A stretch of DNA of 64,000 bases from Craterostigma plantagineum (GCA_027422505.1 JAPQWV010000492.1:1-64000); one strand, 5' to 3'. Counted from the first letter of the stretch, positions 22,228-34,780 are shown. The notes: a model not told the origin generated them from the sequence alone. Translations and numbers: made by a program.

Positions 22228-24880
22228 ATGGATGCCTACTCGCTTGGGAACGATAATCTTCCCCCGATTCTAAAGAGAGGCGATATACCGTATGGAGAAG
22301 TCGATTTCTAAACTTCATAGAGCTAAAGGAACAGGCAGAAGACCTTCTCTGATTAATCGAGGAAGGTCCAGCTCAGTTCTGGGTAAACGTGCCCGGTTAC
22401 AACACTGCAGACCATCCAATTCCTGCCTCTAGGCGACTAAAAGAGCCTAGGGAATATACTGTGGAGGAAAGAGTGAGAGCTAAAGCTGACCTAATAGCCA
22501 AGAACATCCTTATGCAAGGAATCCCATGTGATATCTATCGACAGATCGATAGTATTCCAACTGCCAAGGGTATGTGGGATGAACTGCACAAGATAATGCA
22601 ACGAACTGAAGTCGGTATCAAGGCCAAGAAGGCAAACATTCTCACAGCTTACGATTCATTCAGAGCTAAACCGGAGGAGTGCTTACACGATCTCTGCCAG
22701 AGCTATCTCACCCTCTTGAATGAGATGAGGAAAATCGAAATCACGAAGACAAACATGGAAACCAACATCAGATTTCTTTCCTCTCTGCCCTTAGAATGGA
22801 AAATGATAACCCACTTAGATCCGACAGAATAAAGACCTTGAGGAGTTGGATATCCATGCCATGTTTGACAATCTCGCACAGCACGAGGAAGACATTAGTG
22901 AGATTCAGAAGGAGCAGAAGGGCAAACTTATCGAAGACTCATGTTGCCCTAGTCTCGGACAAGAGGAGCTCAAAACTGTGAAAAGAAAAGATCGTTAAGC
23001 CTACTACCTCTCAGAGTCTGAAGTCAAATTAGATTCAGACATGGAGCCCAACATGAAAGTACTGAGAAAGCAGCTGGCGTTAATTGGGAAAATGATGAGC
23101 AAGCAGTATTCAAAAAAAAAGTCCTCATCATCAACCAATCGACTTAGGACCTCAAGCACGAAGAACAAAGAACATGCACCTGAGACTTTCGAAGTCAAGA
23201 CGATCAAAGAACCGACCAAATGCTTTAACTGCAGAAAACCTGGTCACTTTGTGAGAGCTTAAGACTTAGTGAGACTTGCAACCTTCAAATTAAGAATCCT
23301 CCAAGAAAGACACATGATTTAAAAATTAAGGAGTTAGAAGACAGGCTAGAAAATAACTATAATTGCTTGATTAGAAATCTCAAAGAGAAAGCTAATCTCA
23401 ATTGTAGATTAACCAAAGCGACTTCCAAGATCACCCATGTAGAAGCTGAATTAGATAAATCTAATACTAAGGTTGGTGAACTTGAAGGAACTAGATGCCT
23501 GTAAAGCCGCCAAATTAACGGTGGAAAATAACTTTACACAGTTAGGAGAAGAACGTAAGAAGCTGTACGCTAAAATAAAGAAACTAGACGATATTATTAC
23601 GCGAAGGGGACACTCTGAACACACTATCTTTCAGCCCAAGGATATAGAATTCTATAATCCCATTGAAGGCTTAGGTTTCACTAACCCTTGTGTCTTAAAG
23701 AAAAAGGAAGCTTACGATATAAAGCACATGGCTTAGGCGTAGACACTCTTAGGCACTTCACTAAAGCAGACGATTTAGAGGCTTTAGAATTAGCTAAGAG
23801 AAAAGCCACATGGCTCAAATCCCCTTCGACTATAAAGAACTAAATGACAACAACAAATCTAGGGAAATACCCTTGACGTCTGTCTGTGATTTAGTTATAC
23901 CTCCTGAGCCTCAAACGGATATCGAGGAAGGTAAAATCATACATTCTAAAAATTCTCTCTACAAACCTCCTATCGTGAAGTAGAGGAATTATGAGCTGCC
24001 TTAGATAAAGAAAGAGAGAATTTTGAAGCTGAAAAGACAAAATTCCAATGAGAGATGGAATATCTCAAAGCTTCCTCCATCTCAAAAGCCATTTTTCACG
24101 CATCTCCTCCAAAAGAAAACATCATTTTGAAAAGTGTGAAGAAAGAAAAAGCGCCTTCAAAAAATCAGAAATTAAAAATAAACAGAAAAATTCTAACTCT
24201 AATCCTTCTTTGGTTACGTCTACAGGGAACATAGAGCCAGCACTAGAATCGAAGGCGAGAGTGTCTAAACTAAAAATAGAAAAGGAGCCCATAGAGTTGA
24301 CTGCTTATAAGAATTTATCTCCTTCTGTAAACTCGTAGAAATAAAAGAGTTGTTTCCACTCTTAAAGTAATTGCTTCTACCTGCTCCTTAAAACCGACCA
24401 TATTTAGAAGTACAAATTTCGAAACAGGCTCTACTTCAGAAATGAAGAACAATCATTCTAAGACAAACGCTTCTAGGATGACCCGTAGGAAACAAGATCC
24501 AGCCATAAAGAAAGCATATGGCGCTATACATGCTTTTCTCACCTAAGGTATCCCGTTAAGATCGATCCTCCAAACACCTTAGGAGACTATCCAATGAAAA
24601 GATCTTTTCCACGCTCAAGCCTACTAAAGCATTTGTCCGCGCTGAAATTAATCTTCCCTGTAAGGTTCAACCCAAATGGGTTCCTAAATCTCCGCCTCAA
24701 AAGACGAAAACCGTAAAGCCCAAGTCTTTTATAAAGGGCAAAACCAAATCAACTTCGTCGAAGATGACTTGGGTCGCTAAAGCTCCTACTAACAATAACT
24801 TAGGAACCAAATCCGAACCAACACCTAAATTTGCTAATCTGCGAGGACCCATTTATAAGTGGGTACCTAAAGCACTCTAA
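22228..24880 (+). pseudogene. Copia C gag pseudogene
   Basis: The frame begins MDAYSLGND at 22228, shifts by about 22300, and then shows the Copia-type Gag (UBN2) domain at 22389-22830 with AKADLIAKNILMQGIP and KGMWDELHKIM. The zinc knuckle at 23221 reads CFNCRKPGHFVRA: the last Cys is lost and a stop follows. The long C-terminal spacer (23260-24880) has many stops. Near its end are several WVPK-like motifs (for example KWVPKSPP and the terminal KWVPKAL), then stop TAA at 24878. Confidence 0.8.
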
Positions 24881-24892
24881 TTGTTTTTGCAG

Positions 24893-25277
24893 ATGCATCA
24901 TGTGTGGCACCTCGACTCTGGTTGCTCCACACGCATGACGAGAATACAAGAGCTGCTGAGCAACTACAAAGACCGACCGAATGGAAAAGTCAGATTTGAA
25001 AACAACGACTCAGCCCCCATACTTGGATTTGGGGACATCATTCTGGAAAATCTGACGATAAAAGATGTCTGTTACGTCGAAGACCTCCGCCATAACTTGG
25101 TCAGCATAGGCCAATTCTGCGATGAAGGATTCTAGGTGGTCTTCCTTGCTGACCGGTGCAGAATATTGGATAGTCAGGACAAAGAACTCCTCCAAGGATT
25201 TCGGAAACAAATCTTTACACGATCAACCCGACGTCTGTGCGGCCTTCGACAGCTGTTTGCCTCATTTCTCAGACTGT
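24893..25277 (+). pseudogene. Copia C protease/pre-integrase fragment
   Basis: Starts directly after TTGTTTTTGCAG and reads HVWHLDSGCSTRMT, the aspartic protease active-site box (DSG). It continues through LSNYKDRP, VRFENND and [12 protein letters not shown] to a stop at 25133. Beyond it, in a shifted frame, pre-integrase text ([10 protein letters not shown]...CLIS) continues until the sequence is cut at about 25277. Confidence 0.75.
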
Positions 25278-25279
25278 AA

Positions 25280-27006
25280 TTCAGAGGAACAGCATTACCT
25301 CTATGGAGAGCGGTGCGAGATATACACCGACCACAAGAGCCTCAAGTACTTCTTTACCCAAAAGGAGGTGAATATGAGGAAGAGGAGGTGGTTAGAGTTA
25401 GTTAAGGATTACGACTGCGTAATCAACTACCACCCAGGCAAGGCAAATGTAGTAGCCGATGCCTTAAGCCGAAAAGCAGTGAGTGCTGAACTGCAACTGC
25501 TGGAAGTAGAAGTTGTACAACTAGGTGAAGTTGAGACGCTACTAGCAGCTTTAACTCTGCAACCAACGCTGCTAGAGCAAATTAAGACGGCGCAGGAAGC
25601 AGATGAGCTTTACACGAAGATCAAAGAAGCGCAACCGGAACAACCGACAGGAGACCTCATAATACGGGAAGACGGACGGTTGTACTTTAAGAACCGGTTG
25701 TACGTGCCAGACGATGGCGAACTACGACGACTGATAATGATGGAAGCACATGCCACTGCGTACTCAATAAATCCAGGAGCAACGAAGATGTACAGTGGCT
25801 TAAAGGAAAACTATTGGTGGCCAGGCATGAAAAAGGACATCGCGACTTTCGTGAGTCAATGCCTGACGTGCCAGCAGATAAAAGCCGAGCATTAAAGGCC
25901 GGCGGGAACTCTGCAACCGTTACCCATTCCAGAATGGAAATGGGATAACATTATCATGGATTTCGTAGTAGGGCTACCGAGAACGCCAAAGGGCATGACG
26001 CGATTTGGGTGATCGTCGATCGATTAACTAAGTCTGCCCATTTCCTATCGATTGGTACGACGTTCTCCATGGAACGATACGCGGAACTGTACATTCAGGA
26101 GATAGCACGACTACACGGCGTTCCATCGTCGATAGTCTCGGATTGCGACTCCAGATTTCTGTCGAAATTCTGGACGAGCTTGCAAAAGGCGAGGGGAACG
26201 AAGCTATCTTTTAGTACCGCCTACCATCCGCAGACGGACGGTCAATCCGAGCGAACAATTCAGACACTGGAGGACATGCTCCGAGCGTGTGTACTCGATT
26301 TCAAAGGGAATTGGAGTAGGTACCTCCCACCGATCGAGTTCTCGTACAACAATAGCTACCACGTCACCATTGGGATGGCCCCGTACGAAGCGCTATATGG
26401 GCGTAGGTGCAGGTCCCCAGTACACTGGGACGAGGTTGGAGAACGGGCGGTGTTAGGCCCCGATATAGTACGAGAAATGACGGAAGCCGTTTCTACGATA
26501 CGAGAAGAATGCGAACGGCACAAAGTCGTCAGAAAAATTACGCAGATCGAAGACGTCGACCATTGGAATTCGAAGGAGATGATATGGTGTTCGTTAAGGT
26601 ATCGCCAATGAAGGGCGTGAAAAGATTTGGGAAGAAAGGGAAACTAAGCCCTAGGTATATCGGCCCATTTCGAATAGTAAAAAGGGTTGGTGAGGTAGCC
26701 TATCAACTAGAGCTGCCAGCATCATTATCGCAAGTGCATGTAGTATTCCACGTCTCAACCCTACGAAAGTATCTAGCCGACCCGAATCACGTTCTAGGAA
26801 ACGAGTCCCTACATCAACAATTGAAACCGGATCTGAGTTACGAAGAGATTCCGGTGGAGATATTGATGTACGAGACCAAGAGACTTAGGAATAAAGATAT
26901 TCCTCTGGTGAAAGTGTTGTGGCGGAACCAATCTACGGAAGAAGCCACATGGGAACGGAAGGACGAAATCAGAATTCGTTACCTCGAGCTGTTTCACACG
27001 GGTTGA
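25280..27006 (+). pseudogene. Gypsy F pol remnant: RNase H, integrase, chromodomain
   Basis: In order: RNase H end ([30 protein letters not shown]) to about 25480; the integrase zinc domain ([20 protein letters not shown]) to 25895, where a stop interrupts; the integrase core in another frame (IVDRLTKSAHFL at 26009; SDCDSRF, which replaces the usual SDRD; AYHPQTDGQSERTIQTLEDM); then a shift near 26540 into the GPF/chromodomain part ending WRNQSTEEATWERKDEI and stop at 27006. Two frame breaks and an altered catalytic box mean it is dead. Confidence 0.85.
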
Positions 27007-27041
27007 TTTCGGTGGCGAAATCCTCCTTAAGGAGCGGAGGA

Positions 27042-29986
27042 TGTAGGACCCGAGTCCCCGCAAATTAGGTCGGCCAATAAATTTCGTATGTGACCAATGT
27101 AATTTCATGTTAATTTTGTATATGTTATATGCTCATGTGATGTTACGAATTTTATGCTCGTGAGTGTTACAAGCATTATGTGCAATTAAGTGCCAAGGAT
27201 ATGAATTCGTGATGACCCCAACCTAGGAAAGGAGAATTTTTCAAAAATAATAAAGGAGAGGAAGATGCAATTTTAGATGGGCTAAGATTTCTTATGGACT
27301 AGGAACTTACTTATTATTGGCCTAGAACTTAATATTAGGCCCAAAGTGAGTTAAATCAAGTGGGGAGACAAGCCTTCCTCAAAATAAGGAAAACCCACGT
27401 CAACCTATGCCTCACCTCATATCTAAATAAAATATCTAGCTAAAATTATCAAAACTCCATAAGCATACTTGAAAACTAACGAAAGCAAGGGAAGGAAAAG
27501 AGGAATGAGCCGAGACGAAATCCACATTATAAGCACCCCAAATTAGCTTAGGATCTTGAATTGGTAAGTGAAATACCGTCCCTAAGCCCTAAGATTTCGT
27601 AATGTTGGTACTTCTAGGTGTATTAACCTTATTTAGAGCAACTAAGCTTAGGGAGGGTGCGGAACCCTAAAGTATGAAGGAACGAGCTTACACAAAGAAC
27701 CTTATTTGGATAAACTTATGATTGGATAGTTTAATATATGATTTAAAAGTTTTAACCCATACTTTTAAGCTAGACATCATATGATTTTGGTAGAAAAGGG
27801 ATGGAATTTACGAGTTTCGATTAGGTTAATGATAAGAGGGAGTTTCGATCGAATGTGACCAACCAAGGCACTTCCGATCGAAAGTAGGAAAGTAATTTCG
27901 ATGTCTCGAGCGACACTTAGATAGACTTGGGTTTCGACTAAATTAATTTGCAAGAGGGTAAATTTATTGAGACACGAGTTTCGACCGAGACTCATTCTAA
28001 TGCATGAGTTTCGATCGAAACTCATATCAAATCCATGCCATCGATCGAAAATAGCTAATCACTTCGCATGGTTTCGGTCGAAACTAGGGTGATGCCATGA
28101 TGACCTAAGAACTCGGCGAAACTCAAGTTGATCGAAAGTAGAAGCGATCGAAACCCTGAAATTGATCGGAAATAGCTAACTAAGAGGGTTTCGACCGAAA
28201 GAAATCTCGGCGAAACTCCACCTCAAGCTCATGCAATCGATTTAAATTGACTTCCTCACCATGCATGGTTTTGGGCGATGGTAGATGACGCCATGCTGAC
28301 GTGAGACGCGACGAAGCTCATCCCACAAATCGGGCGAAACAATGATGACGCAAGAATGACGAAGTTGAGCGGCGAAACTAACCTAACTGAACTATCAATT
28401 TAAATTAGAAATAGATACAAACAAGTTTCGATTGAAACTAGTTGGTAATCCGGACTTTCGATCGAAAGCAATTAAGCGAACGAGTTTCGGGCGAAACTAA
28501 TGTAATTAGGAATTAGGTGGGACTTAATCGAATTGGACGAATTTGGATTGGTCGAAACCTAACCCTAAGCTAGCACACTATCGCCGAGCTTAGGATTGAA
28601 ATGTTATGAGATAGGAATTTCTTAAGGATCGAAACTTAGCTTTAGCATAACGTGGTATGGAATCAAGTCACTTAGGAAACTTAACAAGGCAAATCAATTG
28701 GCTTGGAGTCTAGGAAATTAATACAAGTCCAAATAAGTAGTGTAACGAAAATTAATTATTTCGACAAATTAACTAAGGAAAACAAGGTACTAATACTCTA
28801 ACAATTTTTATTGAAAAGGTCGAACGCTAGGGACGAACGAAGAAGCACACTAATTTCGTTTGGACGACAGGTAAGTGGAAATCCAACTACGACACGTAAC
28901 TTGCCTGCTTATGATTATGTGATTTCGTGCTTACGTGACTTTATGTGGAATGTGTACGTACGACATGATTTAATTTTATGCATGTTAGCATGATCTGCAT
29001 ATTTTTATGAGCATGGCATAAGCATTTGCACACATGCGTAGTATATAAGACGCGAGGTACGAGCGTGCATAAGATCGCCTGTGTGCGATATATATACTCG
29101 CCGATATTGGCGTTTGTGTCGACTCAATGAAGAGTCACGGCTCCCCTATCCAGCCATGGCGAATGAAGCCATAAGGCCTTTATAAGAGGCTGGGGGAACA
29201 CCCCGTATCCGGAGATGCAACCTGGAGGATGCTGCCCGGGGCACGCGCTGAGTAAGGGAAGATTCCTTCGGGTGACCTTCTAGTGCGTGAACACTAACCG
29301 GGAGGGAAGATTCCTTCCGGTGACCTCCGCGGTTAGTGGCCTCGGTGTTGGCTACCAGTGAGAAGCGTCCGCGTGGAGGCCATACTGAGTAAGGGAAGAC
29401 TCCTTCGGGTGACCTTCTAGTGTGTGAACCTCCACACATGAGATCTCTATGAAATGGCGCATAGTGGGATGGAAAGCCGAGGGCCCATATGACGTAAGAG
29501 TATAAGAAAAGAGTACGAGTCAAGAAAAGAGTATGAGAAAAAGAGTATGAGCGTTAGAAAACGACGACGTGGATTGTCGATCGTTAGGACACGTGCATAC
29601 ATGCATAATTTCTGCTTACTGAGCCTCGGTGGCTCATCCTTACGCTACGTGTTGTAGGTACCGACGATCACGGTACATGATCTACCGATAGTGCAAGGCC
29701 AATCTTTTGAAGCTATCCGGCTGCTTTTGAGGTGGGAGTGTGTGTATGGATGACGACCTGTGAAGGTCGGGCGCATAGGAAGCTTTTGCTGCACACACAC
29801 GCACTTATACTTTATGTAGATACGATCAGGAAACTGTAGAACATTCTTTTGACTTGTATCTAAGACTTCCGCACGCAGTTTTAAAAATGAAAAATTTTAT
29901 CCATAATTTCATGCCTTTGCGCGACAACACACCATTAAGCACTTAGGATTAGAACGGAATACGAGGTCGGACGACGGGTCCTGACA
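27042..29986 (+). repeat. Long 3' LTR of gypsy F (about 2.9 kb)
   Basis: Begins TGTAGGACCCG, preceded by the purine-rich AAGGAGCGGAGGA (27029-27041), and ends CGGGTCCTGACA, the inverse of its start. Length is 2,945 bp. The stretch 27780-28500 is packed with GTTTCGATCGAAACT-like palindromes. The stretch 29100-29440 is GC-rich with repeated GGGAAGATTCCTTCGGGTGACC blocks. Small open frames here are not genes. Confidence 0.75.
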
Positions 29987-32362
29987 TTTATGTCTTCAAG
30001 TATTGCATCGTCAGGAACCGTCTCTTGTCTTGGCCTGAGTTGGTTTAGGATTATCTTCATCGTTCCATCAGATAACTTGGCGGCTTATGATATTAAGAAT
30101 AACTGCATTTGATTTTTCTTTCGTTGTAGGTAAGTGATCGCAGGTTGTGGTTCTAGGAAGATGTCCCTCGTTGTATTTATCAAGATCTTTGTACCTATTA
30201 TTAGGCTGTGCTAAGTTGACTTTGCTCATATTGCCTTCCAAGGCCATCTGAAAGTCATGTGCAGCGAGTACTTGATCTGCCTCAGCATGCATTCTTTGAT
30301 AACTCTGTATCCTTCTCGTTTTTCGCGAGTGTCGAGGATAAATTTGTTGCGATACAAGTTGTAAAGCTTGTTCAGTTCGCCCAATGGAAAGAAACGAAGA
30401 TCAGCTTCTGTAAATCTATCGATAGACCTGTCATACCTCTCGATCACATAAACAGGACCTATCGTACCGCTCGAGCAAGTACCTCTCGTTTTTCCCATCC
30501 CGCACTCTACATTTTGGATGTCGCAGATGGCCTTTTGAACACTAAGATGTTTTTTGTATTGCTCTGCAGTCATTCCACCTCTTCCCGAGCCTTCCCAGAG
30601 CATGATCTGATGGCGAAGACCCTTGGGCGTTCCTTTTGGATGCTCAAGACCTCGAAGATTTAGGTCATTGTTCCCTTTATTTCTTCCTCCTTCCGCCAGA
30701 TCCTAGGATAACAGTCTTCAAGGTAAGGAGCCTTGATCTTCTTGCTTCTCCAAGAGTCTCTAAGAAATCATAACCTGCGTCGGTTTTTCGGGCACTTGAT
30801 GTCGAAGGAGATCTGGAAGTTCTGGGAGATCTGCTCCAGGATTTTCTACTTGCTCCTCTTCTCTCGCTCGATGAAACAGAAGTCTGACGCCGCTGCTTTC
30901 AAGAAGTTTCTGATGCTTTCAATCCTCATGCGGGACTCATCTTCTATCTCTATTCTCGTCAGCCATTCCTCTTCAAGGATATCTTTGTCGATGTAGACTT
31001 GAGGATCTTTCGGACGATGGGTTGTGGTTGTTTGGACTGATTGGATGGGGGTCCTCGAGGGGCCAGACTCAACTTCGGCAAAGTTGTCTGGTTCGGCCCT
31101 GACGTAGCTTGTCAGCCTCTGGAGGACCTTGGTGGTCGTGGTGGTGGATTGGATGACCGTGAAGAACCGTCTTCTCGAATCTGCACTCTGCGTCCTCGTC
31201 CGCGACTGCTTGTTGTGGTCTTCTACCTCTTGTTCTCCCCCTCATGACGATCCGGGTCATCGGGATTGTCATGTCGACGTTTCTAAATGGGGCCTTCTTG
31301 GCGGCAGGTAGTCGGTTGGGGTAAAAGTCAACCTGCGAGCAGCTTCTGGTAGAGTTCGTCTTCTTCTGGATGTACGTCGAGTTGAAGAAGTCGACCAACC
31401 ACGATGTTGAAGAGTTGGAGTATGGCGTGTTATACGGGTCAGACTAGTTTGAAGTTTGTGGTGATGGTAGCACGCGAGGTCGTAACGGTGGTTGTTCGAT
31501 CATGATTGATTTCCCTTTGTCCCAAACTGCTGCTGTGATGAGTTCTTGAACAGGGGGTATGGTTACCGTTTCAAAGAACTCGTACAGTCGATTCTCCAGG
31601 TATGCCGACGTTACACTTACAGGGGTAGCTCCGGCACCACTAGGGGTAGCCGTTATCGCTCTGACAGAATCAGGGCATCCCTCGTCAACCGAAGTCCGTG
31701 GACTTCAGTCTCCTTAGGTCTTCCGACCTCTCCTTGCAACGCATCTCGAGGAGATGGTGCTCGGGTCGTTTCGGCCTTGTCACCTAGACGGGCTTGTGTG
31801 GAGCTTTCACCAGGTTCACCTAGGTGTGCCGTTAGCACACGTCCAGAACTAGGTTCTGTACGGTGGCTCTCGGATTGTGAGCTCTTAGGTCATCATCATC
31901 CGTGAGTCTTCCAGCCAATCCTCGAAGAGCTTCAATTTCCTCTTCTATGGGCGTTGAGGCCAGTTGGACAGGCGGAGACTCGGGCTGTGTTGTAGGAATA
32001 GTGACATTTTCGGGTTGAACCGACACTTGACCCGAGGTGCTTGTGTTTTGGGGGGTTCTGAGGATTTTGAGACACTTGCCTGTTGGGAGGCAAGCAAATG
32101 GTCGGGTTCGGGTTGTGTGTGCGCCGTTGGGTCGGGTTCGGCATCTTCTATCCTAGGATTAGCCCCGGCTATTTCTGACTGAGGGGCTTCAGTCATTGTT
32201 GCATCGGGAACAACTATTTACGGTTGTTCGATCAACTCAACCTGTTGTCGTTCCTCGCTTGGTTTTTCAGTGATGGTTTGTTGAGGGGTTAGTTGGGGTT
32301 ACTGAGGGGCTGTTTGTATTTCGGTGGTCACTCTCTGTTCTTCTCTCTCTCTCTCTCTCTCT

Positions 32363-32402
<40 letters not shown>

Positions 32403-32720
32403 CCCTGGGTTAGACTCGGACGGGTTTGCCTGAGTCATGGGGTTGTGGAAGTTGTATTTCTGGCAGTAGGCTTCGACGTCGTTTGGGCTGGCCAGGGCTA
32501 ATAACTCGCGTGAAATTGGCATGCCTTTGCGCGAGTACTTCTCGTATGCCTTCCCCTTCTGAAGATATTTGAGTTTAGTGGAGTGTGGTTTTCCTCTTCT
32601 GGTCGTGGTGGTATCCCCGGTGTTGTGGAGATAAAATGATGGATCATCAGTGAGAACCACCGGGGCTAGGGCAGGTTTTGTGGCTTTTTTGACTTCGTTG
32701 ATCGTCTAGGTCCAATATGA
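29987..32720 (-). pseudogene. ORF3 of Copia A, long form, broken
   Basis: Homologue of the ORF3 in element B, but with a longer N-terminal part. From the N-terminus: LTDDPSFYLHNTG and KYLQKGKAYEKYSRKGMP (32660-32400); an Arg-Glu repeat from a CT microsatellite; a Pro/Glu-rich region (about 32200-31830); an RGRGR segment (about 31200); and the conserved block LWEG...IERYDRS...FFPLGELNKLYNLYRNKF...GYRVIKECMLRQIKY (30603-30230). Several frameshifts and stops break it and it is cut at 29987. About 2.7 kb survives, so the family's full ORF3 may exceed 850 residues. Function is unknown; I see no signal peptide or membrane helix. Confidence 0.7.
32342..32400. repeat. (CT)n/(GA)n microsatellite inside ORF3 of Copia A
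   Basis: About 28 CT dinucleotides interrupted by one CCCC. On the minus strand it reads GA repeats coding alternating Arg-Glu within the ORF3 remnant. The tract is absent from element B. Confidence 0.85.
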
Positions 32721-32999
32721 CTAGCTTGGCATAGTCATAATTTTTCCTCAAACCCTATTTCTTGACCGCGAACCTATTTAAACATAAAATCTCGACTTCA
32801 AAATCCAATTTTTCACGAAGATGGTTCTTTTTCACGAAGACCTTAAAAATCGAAAGTCCTACTGAAAAATTTTACTAATTTATCCAGAATAACCACACGA
32901 GAGCCCTGTTCTTCTGAAAAATAGAAGCTACAAAAGGCGAAAATACAACTGTAAGAAAGGGGAAAACGAGAATTTCTTACACAGTTCGATTCGTCGGTA

Positions 33000-33790
33000 T
33001 GTTAGGTTGATTTTAGGACGAAAACACAACTAGACAAAGAGAGAGAGTAGAATCTGGGAAGGTTGACAAGTTTGGAATGATTCACGAAGACGAGAGTGAC
33101 GATTTTTTGAGAGTGTTTCACGAGTTCAGAATTCGTGAAATGGAAAGTGGGAAGTTCGCGAATTAGAATTAGGTTAAGTAAGCTTCGCGGACCGAAAGGT
33201 TGAAATTGAGGTTGAAAGGTGGGCCGTGAAGTTGTTTTGTGAGAGAAGGCCCACAATCAATTTGCGAAACGAATGAAAGCAGGTTGTGAAGTGTAGTTCG
33301 CGAATCGGAGATTGTTAGTTCGCGAACTAGGTATGGCTAGTCAACATTTGAGAGGATTTGTGAATTAAGACAAGAGTGACTTCGAGAAGTTGAGTTCGAA
33401 AATCAGATATTTTAAACGGAAGTGTTGAACTTGGTGAATAAGCTTTAACGAATTTGACAAGTCAAATTCGATGGATTCACTAAGTGTACAACACAGACTG
33501 AGTTCGCGAACTGAAGCAGAAAAAGCAAAGTGAACTTCGCGAGCCTGTAGACTTGAGCTGCAAAGTGATTAGGAAAATACGCCCATAATGAATTCGCGAC
33601 ATGAAAGTCCAAAGGGCTCGTGAATTTGAGTTCGTGAACTGAATAATTGAAGATTTGACAAGTTCGCAAACTTGAATTAGCCTGAATTCGCGAAGTAAGG
33701 AATTTGAGGAACCGAAGTGTTGATTCGCGATCTAAAAATTGAAAGAAATAAATGTAGGTTTGTGAATCATCACTAAGCTGATGTGTGAAA
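33000..33790 (-). repeat. TTCGCGAA-like motif array between pol and ORF3 of Copia A
   Basis: More than fifteen copies of TTCGCGAA, TTCGTGAA or TTTGCGAA occur over 0.8 kb, the same motif type that fills the leaders of elements A (55930-56560) and B (39240-39900). Element B lacks this interval between pol and ORF3. No coding sense. Confidence 0.6.
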
Positions 33791-34589
33791 ATTTTCTACT
33801 AATCTAAGACACAGAAATAAAAAAACATTAACCCTATAATATCAATTTGACTCAATCAATCAACAAAAATAACCAATCGACGAGTTTTTCGAAATCGATT
33901 TGCGTTAGACAAACTCCAATAATCGACGAAGAAGCACCGCTTTCTTTCGCAGCACTGAACCCTCGAGTCAAAAAATCGTCTGTATTAATTCTGTTTGTCG
34001 GAGCAATAATGATAATGTTCCTCGATTCATGCCTATAAAATACATAACCCTAACGACATCTCTATACCATTAACCTAAAGGTTCATCGTCTTTTAACATC
34101 TTTCTCAGCATTCTTGCTCACACAGATGAACTGGTTGCAGAAGCAAGACCATGAAAGTGACCGACGAACATGCGGAGTTAAGGTGTAATTTTGAACGCAA
34201 TTTGGATAGGCTGGCATTCGAGCTTTCGCTTCTTTTGTGTTTATTCGTCGCTTTCTTAGCTATTCTGTATGGTGTTCTTACAGGCCGTACTAGCTTTTCG
34301 AGATTGTTTTGCATATTTTGAGAGTGTTTTTCGCATTTGGAAAATTTCATGAACCGTTGAAATAAAATGCGTAACAAGAATAAAAAATTTGTTAGAGCAC
34401 TTACTCCCCCTCGATGCATGGATATAACATTTCTCCCCCTCGATGTAGTGGCATCAGCACTGGCTTGACATGACTTAGTTGAAACGAAGAAAAAATTATT
34501 TGTAAACTAAACTAAGTCATAAAGCAGAGAAATTAACTAGCTAACAAACACGCACAGAATCGAAAAATTTGAAATTACAGAACACATAA

Positions 34590-34775
34590 TTAGAGATTGA
34601 GATTTAACATCCCCAAATTTGCAACTAAGAATTGGAATCGTTTCTCATCCAATGCCTTTGTGAACAAATCAGCTAGTTGAATCTCTGTGTGGACAAAGTA
34701 CATTTCTATTATGCCTCTTTCTACCAGGTCCTTTATGAAATGATACCTGAGGTCTATGTGCTTAGTGCGTGAACG
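34590..34775 (-). pseudogene. Copia A RNase H C-terminus
   Basis: Reads HSRTKHIDLRYHFIKDLVERG, then ADLFTKAL, and ends LGMLNLNL with stop at 34592-34590. It is almost identical to the end of pol in element B. It is the continuation of the pol interrupted at 50095 by the insertion of element X. Two CTCCCCCTCGATG (minus: polypurine GGGGGAG) tracts follow at 34403-34445. Confidence 0.85.
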
Positions 34776-34780
34776 GTGAA

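Larger units (their letters stand above)
20830..25277 (+). mobile_element. Copia element C (Sirevirus-like), 3'-truncated
   Basis: Order: LTR (about 20830-21160), primer-binding site, leader, gag, protease and the start of the integrase region. The sequence then breaks off at about 25277 and continues as an unrelated gypsy element. No reverse transcriptase or 3' LTR is found. Gag and protease resemble those of elements A and B (DSGCS protease box, WVPK motifs at the Gag end), so it is a related but different lineage with a different LTR. Confidence 0.8.
25278..29986 (+). mobile_element. Ty3/gypsy chromovirus F (Tekay/Del-like), 5'-truncated
   Basis: Only the last part of pol (RNase H onward) and a long 3' LTR are present. 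The left edge is a sharp junction inside Copia C near 25278-25285. The right edge abuts Copia A at 29987. A C-terminal chromodomain and an LTR of nearly 3 kb point to the Tekay/Del clade (family knowledge). Gag, protease, reverse transcriptase and the 5' LTR are missing. Confidence 0.8.
29987..34775 (-). mobile_element. Copia element A, 3' part (minus strand)
   Basis: The downstream half of the minus-strand element whose 5' part is at 50095-57425. It holds the last codons of pol, an intervening repeat-rich stretch, and most of the extra ORF3. It is cut at 29987 by the LTR of gypsy F, so its 3' LTR is missing. At 34776-34780 it ends in GTGAA, the target duplication of element X. The order and identity of parts match the complete element B. 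Confidence 0.85.

Noticed and set aside
28811..29000. Possible CRISPR-like or spaced repeat array in the 27.8-28.5 kb palindromes
   Set aside because: Units are irregular, diverged and lie inside a plant LTR; CRISPR arrays are not expected here.
29146..29523. 125-codon minus-strand ORF in the GC-rich part of the gypsy F LTR
   Set aside because: It lies inside a long LTR with internal GGTGACC repeats and has no domain; chance frame.
31041..31905. Plus-strand ORFs of 60-119 codons across 31-32 kb
   Set aside because: They are antisense to the ORF3 remnant of Copia A, which is supported by homology to element B.
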